A DNA stretch of 64,000 nucleotides, from contig CANRSX010000003.1 of NCBI GenBank assembly GCA_947642555.1, positions 62,001-126,000 on the forward strand, in the 5' to 3' direction. This stretch comes from an uncultured Roseburia sp. Its GTDB lineage: Bacteria > Bacillota > Clostridia > Lachnospirales > Lachnospiraceae. This document shows, piece by piece, positions 42,111-51,472 of the stretch. Position 1 is the stretch's first letter. Each line of letters starts with the position of its first letter. A model generated the notes under the pieces. That model was not told the DNA's origin and searched no databases. It saw nothing but the letters and a program-made list of their open reading frames with translations. The position numbers were made by a program, and so were the translations under genes.

Positions 42111-43688
42111 TCAGTAAAGCCACTCTCTCCCGCCCTGTTCTTCTTCCACATCCTTCGGAACCGTGGCGCGGATCGACCACGGCGCGGGGTCGAATTCCGC
42201 GATCTTTGCCATAAGCGCCGTATCGGCGTCCCTGCGGCATTCCGAATGCGCATCAAAGAACATTGTCTCCTTTCCCTCCGCGGTAAAGGGCATCCAGCGG
42301 GGCATACCCTTGTGGTTGGGGTTGCCGGTATACGCGAAGGAGATCAGGGCGCCGGCCATTTCATCCTCCAGCCGGTCGGTCACGCCCGCAAGGTTCGCCA
42401 CCGGCACGCGCGCGGTATTGTGGAAAATGAACGGAATGTCCGAACAGTGCCATGCAGGCGTGCCGCCGTAGACGTCAAAGACGAAGGAAAACTGATAGCT
42501 GTAGCCCGGGGCGGACGGGCCGGACTCGGCCCGCTTCGTCAGGAAAGAGACCGCGTTTGGCCTGGAATGATAATCCAGTTTGGGAAGGACGGATAAATCT
42601 TTTCCCGGATACGCCGCCTGAAACGCCTCGATGAGTTCCGCATCACGACTGCCGTAAATGTTGCGAATGGCCGCCCGTTTCTCCTCTTCGGAAGCGGAGA
42701 CGGGAAGCGTGCGGGCAAAACCGCCGAACTCGGCGATTACATTTCCGACGATTGTAGGAATCGTTTTCGCATAGTCGCGGAAGCCCACATCGCAGGGATG
42801 GCCCAGGTAATAATCGTTTGCCACAGGCCCCCAGTTGATCCCGGTCTGCAGGTGATTGCAGGCCCGGATATAAGCTTTCATCAGCGAGCGGTAGGGAACC
42901 TGTGTAAGCGTTTCATATTCGTCGCGGGGAATGTTCAGCACGGCAAGCATCTCCTCCACGATCGGGGCGTGAGGCGGATCGTCTTCCCGATAAAAATTAT
43001 CGGAGCCGGACATGATCATCGCCTTGTGGTATAACCCGTCCGCCGCCGGCGTCTGAAGAAGCGTGCAGACTTTACCGCCGCCGCCGGACTGACCGAAAAT
43101 CGTCACATTTTCCGGGTCGCCTCCAAAGGCGGAAATGTTTTCATGGATCCACTGCAGCGCGACGACCAGGTCGGTGATGCCTGCGTTGACAGAGTTCGCG
43201 TATTTTTCATCCAGCGACGATACATCCAGATAACCGAGAATGTTCAGGCGGTGATTGACGGTCACGACGACGACGTCCCCGTATCCGCAGAGGGCGTCCC
43301 CCTCATAGGCGACCTGCTCGAGCGCGGAGCCGTTGGCAAAGCCGCCGCCGTGGAACCACACGACAACCGGCTTTTTTGCGGACGGATCGAGCGACGCGGT
43401 CCAGATATTTAAGTACTGGCAGGCCTCGTTTTCCGGCCAGAAGCCGTGGGGGATCAGGATCTCGCAGGAGGGAAGCGGATCTCCGTAGGTGGGCGCGTTG
43501 GGGCCGTAGTTTGTCGCATCCTTTATGCCTTCCCAGGGTTCTGGAAGACGGGCGGGCATAAAACGCTCCGCCACGGCGTACCGGATGCCGCGAAAGATGA
43601 AAATGTCGTCCAGCTCAAACCCCCGGATCTTTCCGTTTGCGGTATCCGCCACGGGATAATCGGGTCTGCAGATAAATGTTCTTGCCAT
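42111..43688 (-). CDS. Type-B carboxylesterase/lipase family protein
   Basis: 525 residues, cytoplasmic (no signal peptide). Alpha/beta hydrolase of the carboxylesterase type: VVVWFHGGGFANGSA (oxyanion hole, about 100-115), QWIHENISAFGGDPENVTIFGQSGGGG with the nucleophile Ser in GQSGG (about 185), and FVFDVYGGTPAWHCSDIPFIFHN near the catalytic His. The family norm at the nucleophile is GESAG, so GQSGG is a variant. The ATG at 43688 has AGGAGG 6 nt upstream; a longer frame to 43757 has none. A terminator separates it from GH31 upstream, so it has its own promoter. May deacylate imported glycans; substrate unproven. Confidence 0.92.
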   Translation of the reverse strand: MARTFICRPDYPVADTANGKIRGFELDDIFIFRGIRYAVAERFMPARLPEPWEGIKDATNYGPNAPTYGDPLPSCEILIPHGFWPENEACQYLNIWTASLDPSAKKPVVVWFHGGGFANGSALEQVAYEGDALCGYGDVVVVTVNHRLNILGYLDVSSLDEKYANSVNAGITDLVVALQWIHENISAFGGDPENVTIFGQSGGGGKVCTLLQTPAADGLYHKAMIMSGSDNFYREDDPPHAPIVEEMLAVLNIPRDEYETLTQVPYRSLMKAYIRACNHLQTGINWGPVANDYYLGHPCDVGFRDYAKTIPTIVGNVIAEFGGFARTLPVSASEEEKRAAIRNIYGSRDAELIEAFQAAYPGKDLSVLPKLDYHSRPNAVSFLTKRAESGPSAPGYSYQFSFVFDVYGGTPAWHCSDIPFIFHNTARVPVANLAGVTDRLEDEMAGALISFAYTGNPNHKGMPRWMPFTAEGKETMFFDAHSECRRDADTALMAKIAEFDPAPWSIRATVPKDVEEEQGGREWLY

Positions 43689-43804
43689 AAAAGCCTCCTT
43701 TTCCATACTGCTGCATGATTCGCTATAGTAAAACTGTAACAAAAACAGATGGGACAATCAATTGTAAGGGGAAAGTCATGACAAAACAGGAATAAAAACA
43801 GATA

Positions 43805-43861
43805 AAACGTCAGGTCATTCGGATGCTTCCCTGTACGGGAAAATCAGATGACCTGACGTTT
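43805..43861. terminator. Terminator between GH31 and carboxylesterase genes
   Basis: A perfect 14-bp stem, AAACGTCAGGTCAT (43805-43818) with ATGACCTGACGTTT (43848-43861), with an inner stem TTCCC/GGGAA in the loop. On the minus strand it is followed by a T-rich tract, ending the GH31 transcript. Confidence 0.85.
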
Positions 43862-43875
43862 GACAAAAAAGGCGC

Positions 43876-45909
43876 TTAAGAGAGTTTTTTAAATACCGGG
43901 ATCACATCGATCGGCGCGTCGCAGCGCAGCGTCTGCCCGCCTTCATATTCGGCATGATCATTGATATTCCGCCATTTTCCTTCCGGAAGATAAACATCCC
44001 TTGCGACCTCGCCCGCGTGCAGAACCGGGGCGACGAGGTATTCGGATCCGAACATATACTGGTCGGATAACTCCCAGCACTTCGGATCATCCGGGAATTC
44101 GTAGAACATTGTGCGCAGCAGCGGGGCGCCGGTTTCGCTCGCCTCCCGCATCAGCCCCTCGATGTAGGGCTTTAAGGAAAGGCGCAGGTCAAGCTGCTTT
44201 TTCATCACGGCAAAGGCGTCGTCACCATAGCTCCACATCTCGTTTGACTGTCCGGTATAGAGGCTTCCGCCGCCGTAAGGCTTGTCGGAGAGCGGCGGGA
44301 TATTATGCGGTCCGCGGTCTCCGTGCAGCCGGAGGATCGGGGAAAATACGGCGAACTCAAACCAGCGGAGTAAGAGCTCCTTAAATTCCGGCGATGCAAA
44401 ATCCTCTGTCATAAATCCGCCGATATCGGTCGTCCACCACGGGATTCCCGCGAGACCCATATTGAGCCCTGCGCTCAGCTGATCCCGCAGACTCTCGAAG
44501 GTGCTCGGCACGTCGCCGGACCAGATCAGCGAGGAATACTTCTGATTTCCCGCCCAGCCGGAGCGTGTTAAAAACAGCATCTCTTTTTCACGTCCCAGGG
44601 ATGTAAAGCCGTCGCAGAAGGTCTTTGCGAACATCTGCGGATAGAGGTTGCTGACCTCAAGCGCGCAGCCCATCGCGTAGCGGTAGTTGTCGTAATCGTA
44701 GACAGCGTAGTCCGGCTCGATGTTGTCCAGCCAGAACATGTCGATGCCGTAGTCGAGATAATTCTTTTTGCACTTCTCCCAGAGAAATTCCCTGGCCTCC
44801 GGGTTGGTGACGTCGATCTCTAAGCAGTCGCCCTGGAAATCATACGTCTGGATGCTCCCGCGCTCGGTTTGGATTAAGAGGCCGCGGTTATAAAGCTCGT
44901 TGAAGTTTTCGCTCCTGCGGTCCACGGAGGGCCATACGGATACGACTACCTTTGTCCCCATCGCGTGCAGCTCGTCGCACATCGCCTTCGGATCCGGCCA
45001 GTATTCGGAGTCGAACTTCCAGTCGCCCTGCATTGTCCAGTGGAAGAAATCGATGACGATGACGTCCAGCGGGATGTTCAGCTCGCGGTATTTTCTGGCC
45101 ACGGAGAGCACCTCCTCCTGGGTGCGGTAGCGCAGCTTGCACTGCCACAGACCTAAAAGGCCGTCCGGGATCATCGGCGCACGGCCCGTCACTGCCGTGT
45201 AATGCTCCACAAGGTCAGCCGGCGTATCGGCCGCGGTGATCCAGTAATCCATCTCCTTTGTCGCATCCATGTGCCACTCGGTGTAGTTCTTTCCAAATGA
45301 AACCTTTCCCACGCCCGGATTGTTCCAGAGAAAACCGTATCCGAGACTTGACACGGCAAACGGGATGCTGATCTGGGAATTGCGCTGCGCCATCTCGAGC
45401 ACGCAGCCCTTTAAGTCCAGATAGGGCTGCTGGTACTGGCCCATGCCGAAGATCTTCTCGCCGTCATTGCTCTCAAACCGCACGGTCAGCCCGTAATCCC
45501 CGCCGATGATCGGCTTGTAGTCCCTGCCGATGATTTTCAGGCAGCAGCTCTCTCTGCTCTCCGTGCCGAGATAATTCCGGTAATATTCCCGGAGAATCAG
45601 CTTCCCGTCCCGGAAAAAAGAGATCACCCCTGCGACATTGATCTTCGCGCTGATCCGTCCGTTTGTGATCGTGGCGCATTTGTCGATCATGCCCCCGGTG
45701 TAGCCGTCCGGGATGCTGCCCTCATTGATTTCAACCACGGCCGTGCGCCCTGTATCCGGCACCGTTTCGCTCAGCGCCCAGTCCGCCCCGGTGAAATCCA
45801 TATACCGGGTCGCGCGCACGCGCAGGGAATCCGCCCCCCACGGCTCGATTATAATCCGCTCACCCTGATGGCGCGCGGTCAGTCTGTTCCCATCCTTCGA
45901 AAAAATCAT
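43876..45909 (-). CDS. Glycoside hydrolase family 31 (alpha-xylosidase-like)
   Basis: 677 residues, cytoplasmic. GH31 retaining enzyme. The TIM-barrel motifs appear in order: LLGLWQCKLRYRTQEEVLSVARKY, VIVIDFFHWTMQGDWKFD (about 283-300), KVVVSVWPSVDRRSENF, DMFWLDNIEP with the probable nucleophile Asp (about 395), and RSGWAGNQKYSSLIWSGDVPSTFESL with the probable acid/base Asp (about 460). The QGDWKFD and SVWPSVD context matches YicI-type alpha-xylosidases better than alpha-glucosidases, suggesting a role in isoprimeverose/xyloglucan-type sugars. GAGGAG precedes the ATG. Divergent from the AraC gene at 46053. The exact specificity is an inference. Confidence 0.93.
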   Translation of the reverse strand: MIFSKDGNRLTARHQGERIIIEPWGADSLRVRATRYMDFTGADWALSETVPDTGRTAVVEINEGSIPDGYTGGMIDKCATITNGRISAKINVAGVISFFRDGKLILREYYRNYLGTESRESCCLKIIGRDYKPIIGGDYGLTVRFESNDGEKIFGMGQYQQPYLDLKGCVLEMAQRNSQISIPFAVSSLGYGFLWNNPGVGKVSFGKNYTEWHMDATKEMDYWITAADTPADLVEHYTAVTGRAPMIPDGLLGLWQCKLRYRTQEEVLSVARKYRELNIPLDVIVIDFFHWTMQGDWKFDSEYWPDPKAMCDELHAMGTKVVVSVWPSVDRRSENFNELYNRGLLIQTERGSIQTYDFQGDCLEIDVTNPEAREFLWEKCKKNYLDYGIDMFWLDNIEPDYAVYDYDNYRYAMGCALEVSNLYPQMFAKTFCDGFTSLGREKEMLFLTRSGWAGNQKYSSLIWSGDVPSTFESLRDQLSAGLNMGLAGIPWWTTDIGGFMTEDFASPEFKELLLRWFEFAVFSPILRLHGDRGPHNIPPLSDKPYGGGSLYTGQSNEMWSYGDDAFAVMKKQLDLRLSLKPYIEGLMREASETGAPLLRTMFYEFPDDPKCWELSDQYMFGSEYLVAPVLHAGEVARDVYLPEGKWRNINDHAEYEGGQTLRCDAPIDVIPVFKKLS

Positions 45910-46052
45910 AATGTGCTTCTCCTCTCTGAAAAATCTGTTATAATAAAACTATAATGATTTACAGACAGAAAAACTTTAACAAATTTCACAGATACTAACA
46001 CGATATTCACATAGCAGTCCTGAGGACTTTTAAGATATGAAGGGAGGTCCGT

Positions 46053-46964
46053 ATGAACGGGGAATATGATCTGCTGCGGGAGCGCAGGAGCCACGGAACC
46101 GCCATGTTTCCGTTTATGATCTATGAGATCGAGACGGATGAGAGAACCGGAGAGCGCGTGGGCTGTCACTGGCATGAGGAGTTTGAGTTTCTGGCGATCA
46201 CGGGCGGGACGGCGGAAGTGACGCTTGACGGGCGCAGCTATACCGCGGGAGAGGGGAACATTTTTATCATTCCGCCGGACTGTCTGCACGCGGTCAACGG
46301 GGAGCCCGGCGTCCCGTTTTCCTTTTTTGCCGTCGATTTTTCCACTGCGCTTTTAAACAGCTTCATGGACGACCGCATTCAGCAGAAGTATATCGACAGC
46401 GTCAGAAACGGCGGGGCGATCTTTCCGCCCCGCCTGATACAAAAGCAGGACTGGGAATGTGAGACGGCCCGCATTCTCGCACAGATCCGGGAGATTTTTA
46501 CAAAAAAGGAACCGGCGTACGAGCTTCTGGTAAAAGCGCGGCTCTATGAGATCTGGTATCTGCTGTACACGCATGCCGGACAGGCGGAATACGGGGCGGA
46601 CGGGAGCAGGTCGGACTATCAGGTCGGGACGGTCCGCTCGGTCATCGAATATTTAAAGGCGCATTATGAGGGAGCGGTCTCGTTAGAGGAGCTGTCAAAA
46701 GAATTCGGGATCAGCCGCGGGCACCTGTGCCGTCTGTTTAAGCAGATCACAAAAATGACGATTGTAGAATATTTGAATTATTACAGAATTACCAGAAGCG
46801 TCCGGTATCTTCGGGAGACGGACCGGGAGATCAGCGAGATCGCGGGGATGACCGGATTTGGCAATATCAGCTATTTTAACCGGGTCTTCCGCAGTTATAT
46901 GCACATGACGCCCACCGAGTACCGGAACGGGGCATTTCTGGTTGACGGCGCGCCTGTCTTATAA
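46053..46964 (+). CDS. AraC-family transcriptional regulator with cupin sensor domain
   Basis: 303 residues. The N-terminal cupin-like ligand pocket (GCHWHEEFEFLAITGGTAEVTLDG, GEGNIFIIPPDCLHAV) is about residues 35-95. The C-terminal AraC double helix-turn-helix covers about 190-290 (LEELSKEFGISRGHLCRLFK, IAGMTGFGNISYFNRVFRSYMHMTPTEYR). The start ATG is behind AAGGGAGG. Divergent from GH31, with TATAAT-like elements at 45939-45944 and 45950-45955 in the shared 143-bp spacer. Probably regulates GH31 and itself; the kinase gene downstream starts about 30 bp after its stop. Confidence 0.93.
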   Translation: MNGEYDLLRERRSHGTAMFPFMIYEIETDERTGERVGCHWHEEFEFLAITGGTAEVTLDGRSYTAGEGNIFIIPPDCLHAVNGEPGVPFSFFAVDFSTALLNSFMDDRIQQKYIDSVRNGGAIFPPRLIQKQDWECETARILAQIREIFTKKEPAYELLVKARLYEIWYLLYTHAGQAEYGADGSRSDYQVGTVRSVIEYLKAHYEGAVSLEELSKEFGISRGHLCRLFKQITKMTIVEYLNYYRITRSVRYLRETDREISEIAGMTGFGNISYFNRVFRSYMHMTPTEYRNGAFLVDGAPVL

Positions 46965-46994
46965 TAGAATGGTTAAAATATGGAGGGCGGCGGG

Positions 46995-48785
46995 GTGGAA
47001 ACGATTCGGGAGCATACACAAAAGAAGGCGGCGGAGCGCGCGGATTATGGACAATATCACGGGGCAAAGAGCTTTGACGGGACGATTTTAAAGATTATCG
47101 CCGCGTTTGTCATTCTGCTTTTACTATTTTTCAGCGTCAATCTCGGTGCAAGATATGTGATCAGCCGGCAGATTAAAAATTCCGCGGAGTCGATCGCGGA
47201 TGCCTACGTCAAAGAAATCGTCTACAAATTCGATACGGCGGACAATTATCTGGCCGACCTGGTCTTTGTGGATAACGATGTGGAGAGCGCCAATTATAAT
47301 TACAGACAGAACCATCTGTGGTTTATTCAGTCGGCACAGAAGATCAATGATAAATTAAACAGCTACCGCTACGCGCTCGGGGAACAGTTCGGGTTTCTCG
47401 TGTATTATGCCAGACATGATTATTATAATATGTCGGAGCGCGGCTCCTTAACGATCAGCGAGGTGAACAATTTAAAAGAAAGCTTAAAGAAATTTATGGA
47501 GGAGGACAGGGAGGACGTGCGGGCGATCTCCGGAACCCGCTGGAGGATCCTGCGCATGAATGCTAAATGGTATGCCGTGAATTACAGCTATTACCACGAG
47601 GTGTACGCGTGCAGCTTTGTGGAGCTCGGGAATCTGGAGCGGGCGGTGGACCGGATTGAGTTCGGGGAGAGCAGCAGCCTGGCATTTGTCTCGGAGGACG
47701 GGGAGTTCTATACGCACAAAGAGGATCTGAAGGAGAGCGGGCTCTCGGGGCAGGCGAAGAGAGCGCTTGCCGACGGGACGCTCTTTGGCTACCGGTATTT
47801 TCTGATCGGACGTGAAGTGCCTGAGGCTGACTTAAAGCTGCTGCTGGTGGTGGAGAACGGCGAGGGGATCATCGGCAGTATGGTCATGCAGTGGGTTCTG
47901 CTTGCAATCATGCTGGTCGCCGTCATTTTCCTGATCTGGATAAGCCGTTACAGCAAACGGATGCTCTTAGACCCCCTGCGGTACTTTTTCGACAATCTCG
48001 AACGAATTTCCGTGGAGGAGGAGAACGCGTATTTTGAAAACAGCGAGATCTTAGAGCTGCAGCAGGCGAATGAGCTTTACAGAAAGATCCTGGATCAGGC
48101 GCATCAGCTGAAGATCGAGGTCTATGAGAAGACGGAGGAGCAGCAGAGACTCCAGATCGAGTACATGAAGCTTCAGATTCAGCCTCATTTTTACATCAAC
48201 TGCATGAACATGATCCACAATATGTCCTGCATGGGAGATGAGGAGGGGGTTCAGATGATGGCGGCCCATGTGTCGGATTATTTCCGGTACATTTTCGGGA
48301 GCAGCCAGGAGGTGGTCGCGCTTCTGGAAGAGCTGAAGCATATCGAAAATTATCTGGAGATCTGCAAAATCCGCTACCGGATGAAGGTGGACTATCAGAT
48401 CGATGTGCCGGATCAGCTGGAGGGGATTCTGATTCCGCCCCTGATTTTACACACCTGTGTCGAAAATTCCGTGAAATACGGATGCCGGCAGGGGGATGTA
48501 TCCGTCATCGGCATCCGGATCCGAAGGCATACGGAGGCGGATGGGGAATATATCTCCATCGAGGTGACGGATGACGGGCCGGGATTTGAGCCGGAGGTGT
48601 TGGAACAGCTGGCGAAGCGGGAGGAGATCGTCACGACACGCGGGACGAGAGTTGGGATTACAAACGTAATAAAACGTATGGAACACCGCTATGGAGAATG
48701 CTTCCGGATGGAATGTTCAAACCGGGAGGGCGGCGGTGCGAGGATCTGGTTTGATATACCGGTGGAAATGGAGCGTGAGGAATGA
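46995..48785 (+). CDS. YesM-type sensor histidine kinase, second copy
   Basis: 596 residues from the GTG at 46995, which has GGAGG 8 nt upstream; an ATG at 46980 is in frame but has no site. A charged N-terminus precedes transmembrane helix 1 (about 30-55). A sensory domain of about 240 residues is followed by transmembrane helix 2 (about 290-312). The linker and His_kinase domain (QLQIQPHFYINCMNMIHNM; note FYIN in place of the common FLYN) come next. An HATPase region has PPLILHTCVENSVKYG and EVTDDGPGFEPE. The stop overlaps the response regulator start. The HFYINCMN box differs from the first kinase, so the two pairs are not recent duplicates. Confidence 0.92.
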   Translation: METIREHTQKKAAERADYGQYHGAKSFDGTILKIIAAFVILLLLFFSVNLGARYVISRQIKNSAESIADAYVKEIVYKFDTADNYLADLVFVDNDVESANYNYRQNHLWFIQSAQKINDKLNSYRYALGEQFGFLVYYARHDYYNMSERGSLTISEVNNLKESLKKFMEEDREDVRAISGTRWRILRMNAKWYAVNYSYYHEVYACSFVELGNLERAVDRIEFGESSSLAFVSEDGEFYTHKEDLKESGLSGQAKRALADGTLFGYRYFLIGREVPEADLKLLLVVENGEGIIGSMVMQWVLLAIMLVAVIFLIWISRYSKRMLLDPLRYFFDNLERISVEEENAYFENSEILELQQANELYRKILDQAHQLKIEVYEKTEEQQRLQIEYMKLQIQPHFYINCMNMIHNMSCMGDEEGVQMMAAHVSDYFRYIFGSSQEVVALLEELKHIENYLEICKIRYRMKVDYQIDVPDQLEGILIPPLILHTCVENSVKYGCRQGDVSVIGIRIRRHTEADGEYISIEVTDDGPGFEPEVLEQLAKREEIVTTRGTRVGITNVIKRMEHRYGECFRMECSNREGGGARIWFDIPVEMEREE

Positions 48786-50386
48786 ACATTCTGATCATGG
48801 ACGATGACGAATATACGGTTGAGACGATCAAAGCGATGATCGACTGGGAAGCGATTGGCGTGGACAGTGTCTTTTCGGCGACCACGGTTTTTTCCGCAAA
48901 GCAGATTTTTGAGGCGGCGCAGCTGGATATCATGCTCTGCGATATCGAGATGCACGATGAGACCGGGCTTGACTTTGTGGAGTGGGCCAGGGGGCAGGGG
49001 AGCATGGCGGAGGTGATATTTCTGACCAGCTTCGCGGAGTTTTCCTATGCGCAGAGGGCGCTTCAGCTCCAAAGCCGCGAATATGTGTTAAAGCCGGTGA
49101 AGTATGAGGCGCTGAATGAGATACTGTATCAGGCGGTGCTCCGGGCGGACCAGATGAAGAAGGTGCGCGGGGAGGGCGAGAAGTGGAAGCAGTCGCTGCG
49201 TCTCCGGAAGGAGGGCTTCTGGAAAAGCCTGATCGGAGGAGAGCTGTCAGAGACGGAGGAAGTGGAGCGCAGAAAGCGTTTCCTGGAGCTGTCCTACACG
49301 CCGGAAGACCGGTTCCTGCTTTTTGTGATCGAGATTTATGATTTCTGCACGATTCTGGAGAAGGTGGAGCGGGGCATGTACGATTTCATCATCCAGAATA
49401 TCACGGAGGAGCTGTTAGGGACCGAGGGGTTTTACACGGAGGTGATTCTGCGCCTGGACGCTGAGGATTCCGCGCAGCTGCAGGTGGTGCTTCAGGTAAA
49501 GGAGGAGGCGGCGGGGCATTATCTGGAGACGATGATGCAGACCGGGGAGAATTATATCGCCCAGATCCGGCAGCGGCTTGACAGTGTCGTCGGCTGTTAT
49601 GTCGGGATGCCGGTTCCTTATACGGATATCATAAAACAGGCGGGGCGGCTCTCGGAAATGCTCCAGGATGACGTGCTCGGCGCAGGCCGTGTCCGTTTCC
49701 TTGAGCAGTATTCGTTCGGCGAGGTGTCATACGTCCGCCCGGAGTTTGCGGAATGGGAGAAGCTGATCTTAGAGAAGAAGGGGCGTCAGATCCGCTGGCA
49801 GATCAGCCAGTATCTGTCGCAGCTTGAAAAAGAGAACAATGCGAACAGCGAGAGTCTGGGGCAGTTTCGGATGGAGTTTGATTACATGATCCTCTCCGTC
49901 TTAAAGAAGCGGAATATCCCGGCCTCGCTGCTCTGGGATGACGTCAGCGCGGACAAAAACAAGGACGCGGTCAAGAGCATCCACAATATGCAGCGGTATA
50001 CCAGAAGGCTCTGCGACAAGGCGCTGGGATTTATGGATCAGGTGGATCATGAGAAATCGATCGTCTACACGGTAAAAAAATATATCGGCGAACATTACGC
50101 CGAGGAGCTGACAAGAGACGACCTGGCGCAGCTGGTCTACTTAAACCCGGATTACCTCTCGCGGATTTTCCGGAACGAGACCGGGGAGAGCTTAAGCAAT
50201 TACCTGATCCGTTTCAGGATCGATCAGGCCAAGGAGCTGCTGCTCTCCACTGATCTTCCGATTCATCAGATTGCGTGTTCGGTGGGATACACAAATTTCT
50301 CATATTTCGCCAAGCTTTTTCGTAAATATACCCAATGCACGCCAAATGAATATCGCAAAAAGACGATAAATAACACAAATCAGTAA
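48782..50386 (+). CDS. YesN-type response regulator with AraC domain, second copy
   Basis: 534 residues. Receiver domain with DDDE near the start, phospho-acceptor Asp54 in LCDIEMHDETG and Lys near 103 (EYVLKPVKYE). The central region is about 140-430. C-terminal AraC helix-turn-helix at about 435-530 (DDLAQLVYLNPDYLSRIFRNETGESLSNYLIRFRI, ACSVGYTNFSYFAKLFRKYTQCTPNEYR). ATGA overlap with the kinase. Its stop codon lies inside the loop of the transcription terminator (50368-50405). Controls, by position, the transporter genes that follow. Confidence 0.93.
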   Translation: MNILIMDDDEYTVETIKAMIDWEAIGVDSVFSATTVFSAKQIFEAAQLDIMLCDIEMHDETGLDFVEWARGQGSMAEVIFLTSFAEFSYAQRALQLQSREYVLKPVKYEALNEILYQAVLRADQMKKVRGEGEKWKQSLRLRKEGFWKSLIGGELSETEEVERRKRFLELSYTPEDRFLLFVIEIYDFCTILEKVERGMYDFIIQNITEELLGTEGFYTEVILRLDAEDSAQLQVVLQVKEEAAGHYLETMMQTGENYIAQIRQRLDSVVGCYVGMPVPYTDIIKQAGRLSEMLQDDVLGAGRVRFLEQYSFGEVSYVRPEFAEWEKLILEKKGRQIRWQISQYLSQLEKENNANSESLGQFRMEFDYMILSVLKKRNIPASLLWDDVSADKNKDAVKSIHNMQRYTRRLCDKALGFMDQVDHEKSIVYTVKKYIGEHYAEELTRDDLAQLVYLNPDYLSRIFRNETGESLSNYLIRFRIDQAKELLLSTDLPIHQIACSVGYTNFSYFAKLFRKYTQCTPNEYRKKTINNTNQ

Positions 50387-50405
50387 GTCTGATTTGTGTT
50401 ATTTT
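50368..50405 (+). terminator. Terminator overlapping the response regulator 3' end
   Basis: A 16-bp perfect stem, AAATAACACAAATCAG (50368-50383) with CTGATTTGTGTTATTT (50389-50404), around a 5-nt loop whose first three bases, TAA, are the stop codon. T-rich follow-on, with moderate AT content in the stem. Confidence 0.85.
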
Positions 50406-50420
50406 ATGTCAGCAGAGTGT

Positions 50421-50449
50421 TAGAGAAACGCCGGAAAGTTTTCTATAAT
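50421..50449 (+). promoter_or_regulatory. Promoter for the LplB/LplC/LipO-type transporter operon
   Basis: -35 TAGAGA (50421-50426), 17-bp spacer, perfect -10 TATAAT (50444-50449). The weak -35 suits a promoter that needs an activator such as the YesN regulator just upstream. Confidence 0.55.
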
Positions 50450-50512
50450 TTTCCTATCAACAAAAGAACGCGTTCGCCGGCCGGGGACGGATTCTTTGGT
50501 AAGGAGGAAATT

Positions 50513-51460
50513 ATGGCAAATGTTACGGAGGCAAAAGCCCCTTCGAAGACCATGCGGCAGATTAAGACCTGGGCTCCCATCTTTCTGATGATGGCGCCGG
50601 GCCTCATCTATCTGTTTATCAACAACTACATGCCGATGGCGGGCCTTGTGATTGCGTTTAAGCAGATCAACTTTTCCGACGGTATCTGGAAGAGCCCGTG
50701 GGTCGGGTTAAAGAATTTCGAGTTCCTGTTCAAATCAAAAGATGCGTTTATCATCACGAGAAATACGATCTGCTATAACCTCGCGTTTATCGTGATCAAC
50801 ACAGTGCTCGGCATCGCGCTGGCGATCCTGATTACGGATATCCGTAAGGACGGCCCGAGAAAGCTCTATCAGAGTGCGATCCTCGTGCCCTATCTGATGT
50901 CGATCGTCATCGTAAGCTACATCACATACGCGTTTTTAAGCGCGGAGAACGGTCTGATCAACAACAGTATCCTTCCGCTGTTCGGGAATACGGAAGGGGT
51001 CAGCTGGTACATGGAAAAGAAATACTGGCCGTTTATCCTGACGCTGGTCAATACCTGGAAGGGAATCGGCTACGGGACGCTGATCTACATCTCGACGGTG
51101 AACGGGATCGACCGCAGCCTCTATGAGGCGGCAAGCCTTGACGGGGCGGGCAAATGGAAACAGATTCTTCACGTCACCCTGCCGTCGTTAAAGGGAACCG
51201 TGATCACGCTGACCCTGTTAAACATCGGACGTATCTTCTACTCGGATTTCGGTCTGTTTTACCAGGTGCCGATGAACTCCGGGCAGCTGAATGAAGTGAC
51301 AAATGTAATTGATACCTATGTATACCGTTCCCTGCTTCAGATGAACAATCCGGGCATGGCTTCCGCGGCGGGCTTCTACCAGTCGATCGTCGGGTTTGTC
51401 CTGGTGCTGGTGGCGAACCTTGTCGTGAGAAAGATTGACGCGGACAGCGCTTTATTCTAG
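50513..51460 (+). CDS. Carbohydrate ABC transporter permease (LplB-like)
   Basis: 315 residues with six transmembrane helices. The opening WAPIFLMMAPGLIYLFINNYMPMAGLVIAFKQINF is typical of LplB/YtcP-type permeases. The EAA loop is YEAASLDGAGKWKQILHVTLPSLKGT, about residues 205-230. AAGGAGG lies just before the ATG at 50513; the long upstream extension to 50396 overlaps the promoter. 12 bp from the partner permease. Works with the LipO-like binding protein; the ATPase is not encoded nearby. Confidence 0.94.
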   Translation: MANVTEAKAPSKTMRQIKTWAPIFLMMAPGLIYLFINNYMPMAGLVIAFKQINFSDGIWKSPWVGLKNFEFLFKSKDAFIITRNTICYNLAFIVINTVLGIALAILITDIRKDGPRKLYQSAILVPYLMSIVIVSYITYAFLSAENGLINNSILPLFGNTEGVSWYMEKKYWPFILTLVNTWKGIGYGTLIYISTVNGIDRSLYEAASLDGAGKWKQILHVTLPSLKGTVITLTLLNIGRIFYSDFGLFYQVPMNSGQLNEVTNVIDTYVYRSLLQMNNPGMASAAGFYQSIVGFVLVLVANLVVRKIDADSALF

Positions 51461-51472
51461 AAGGAGGATCCT

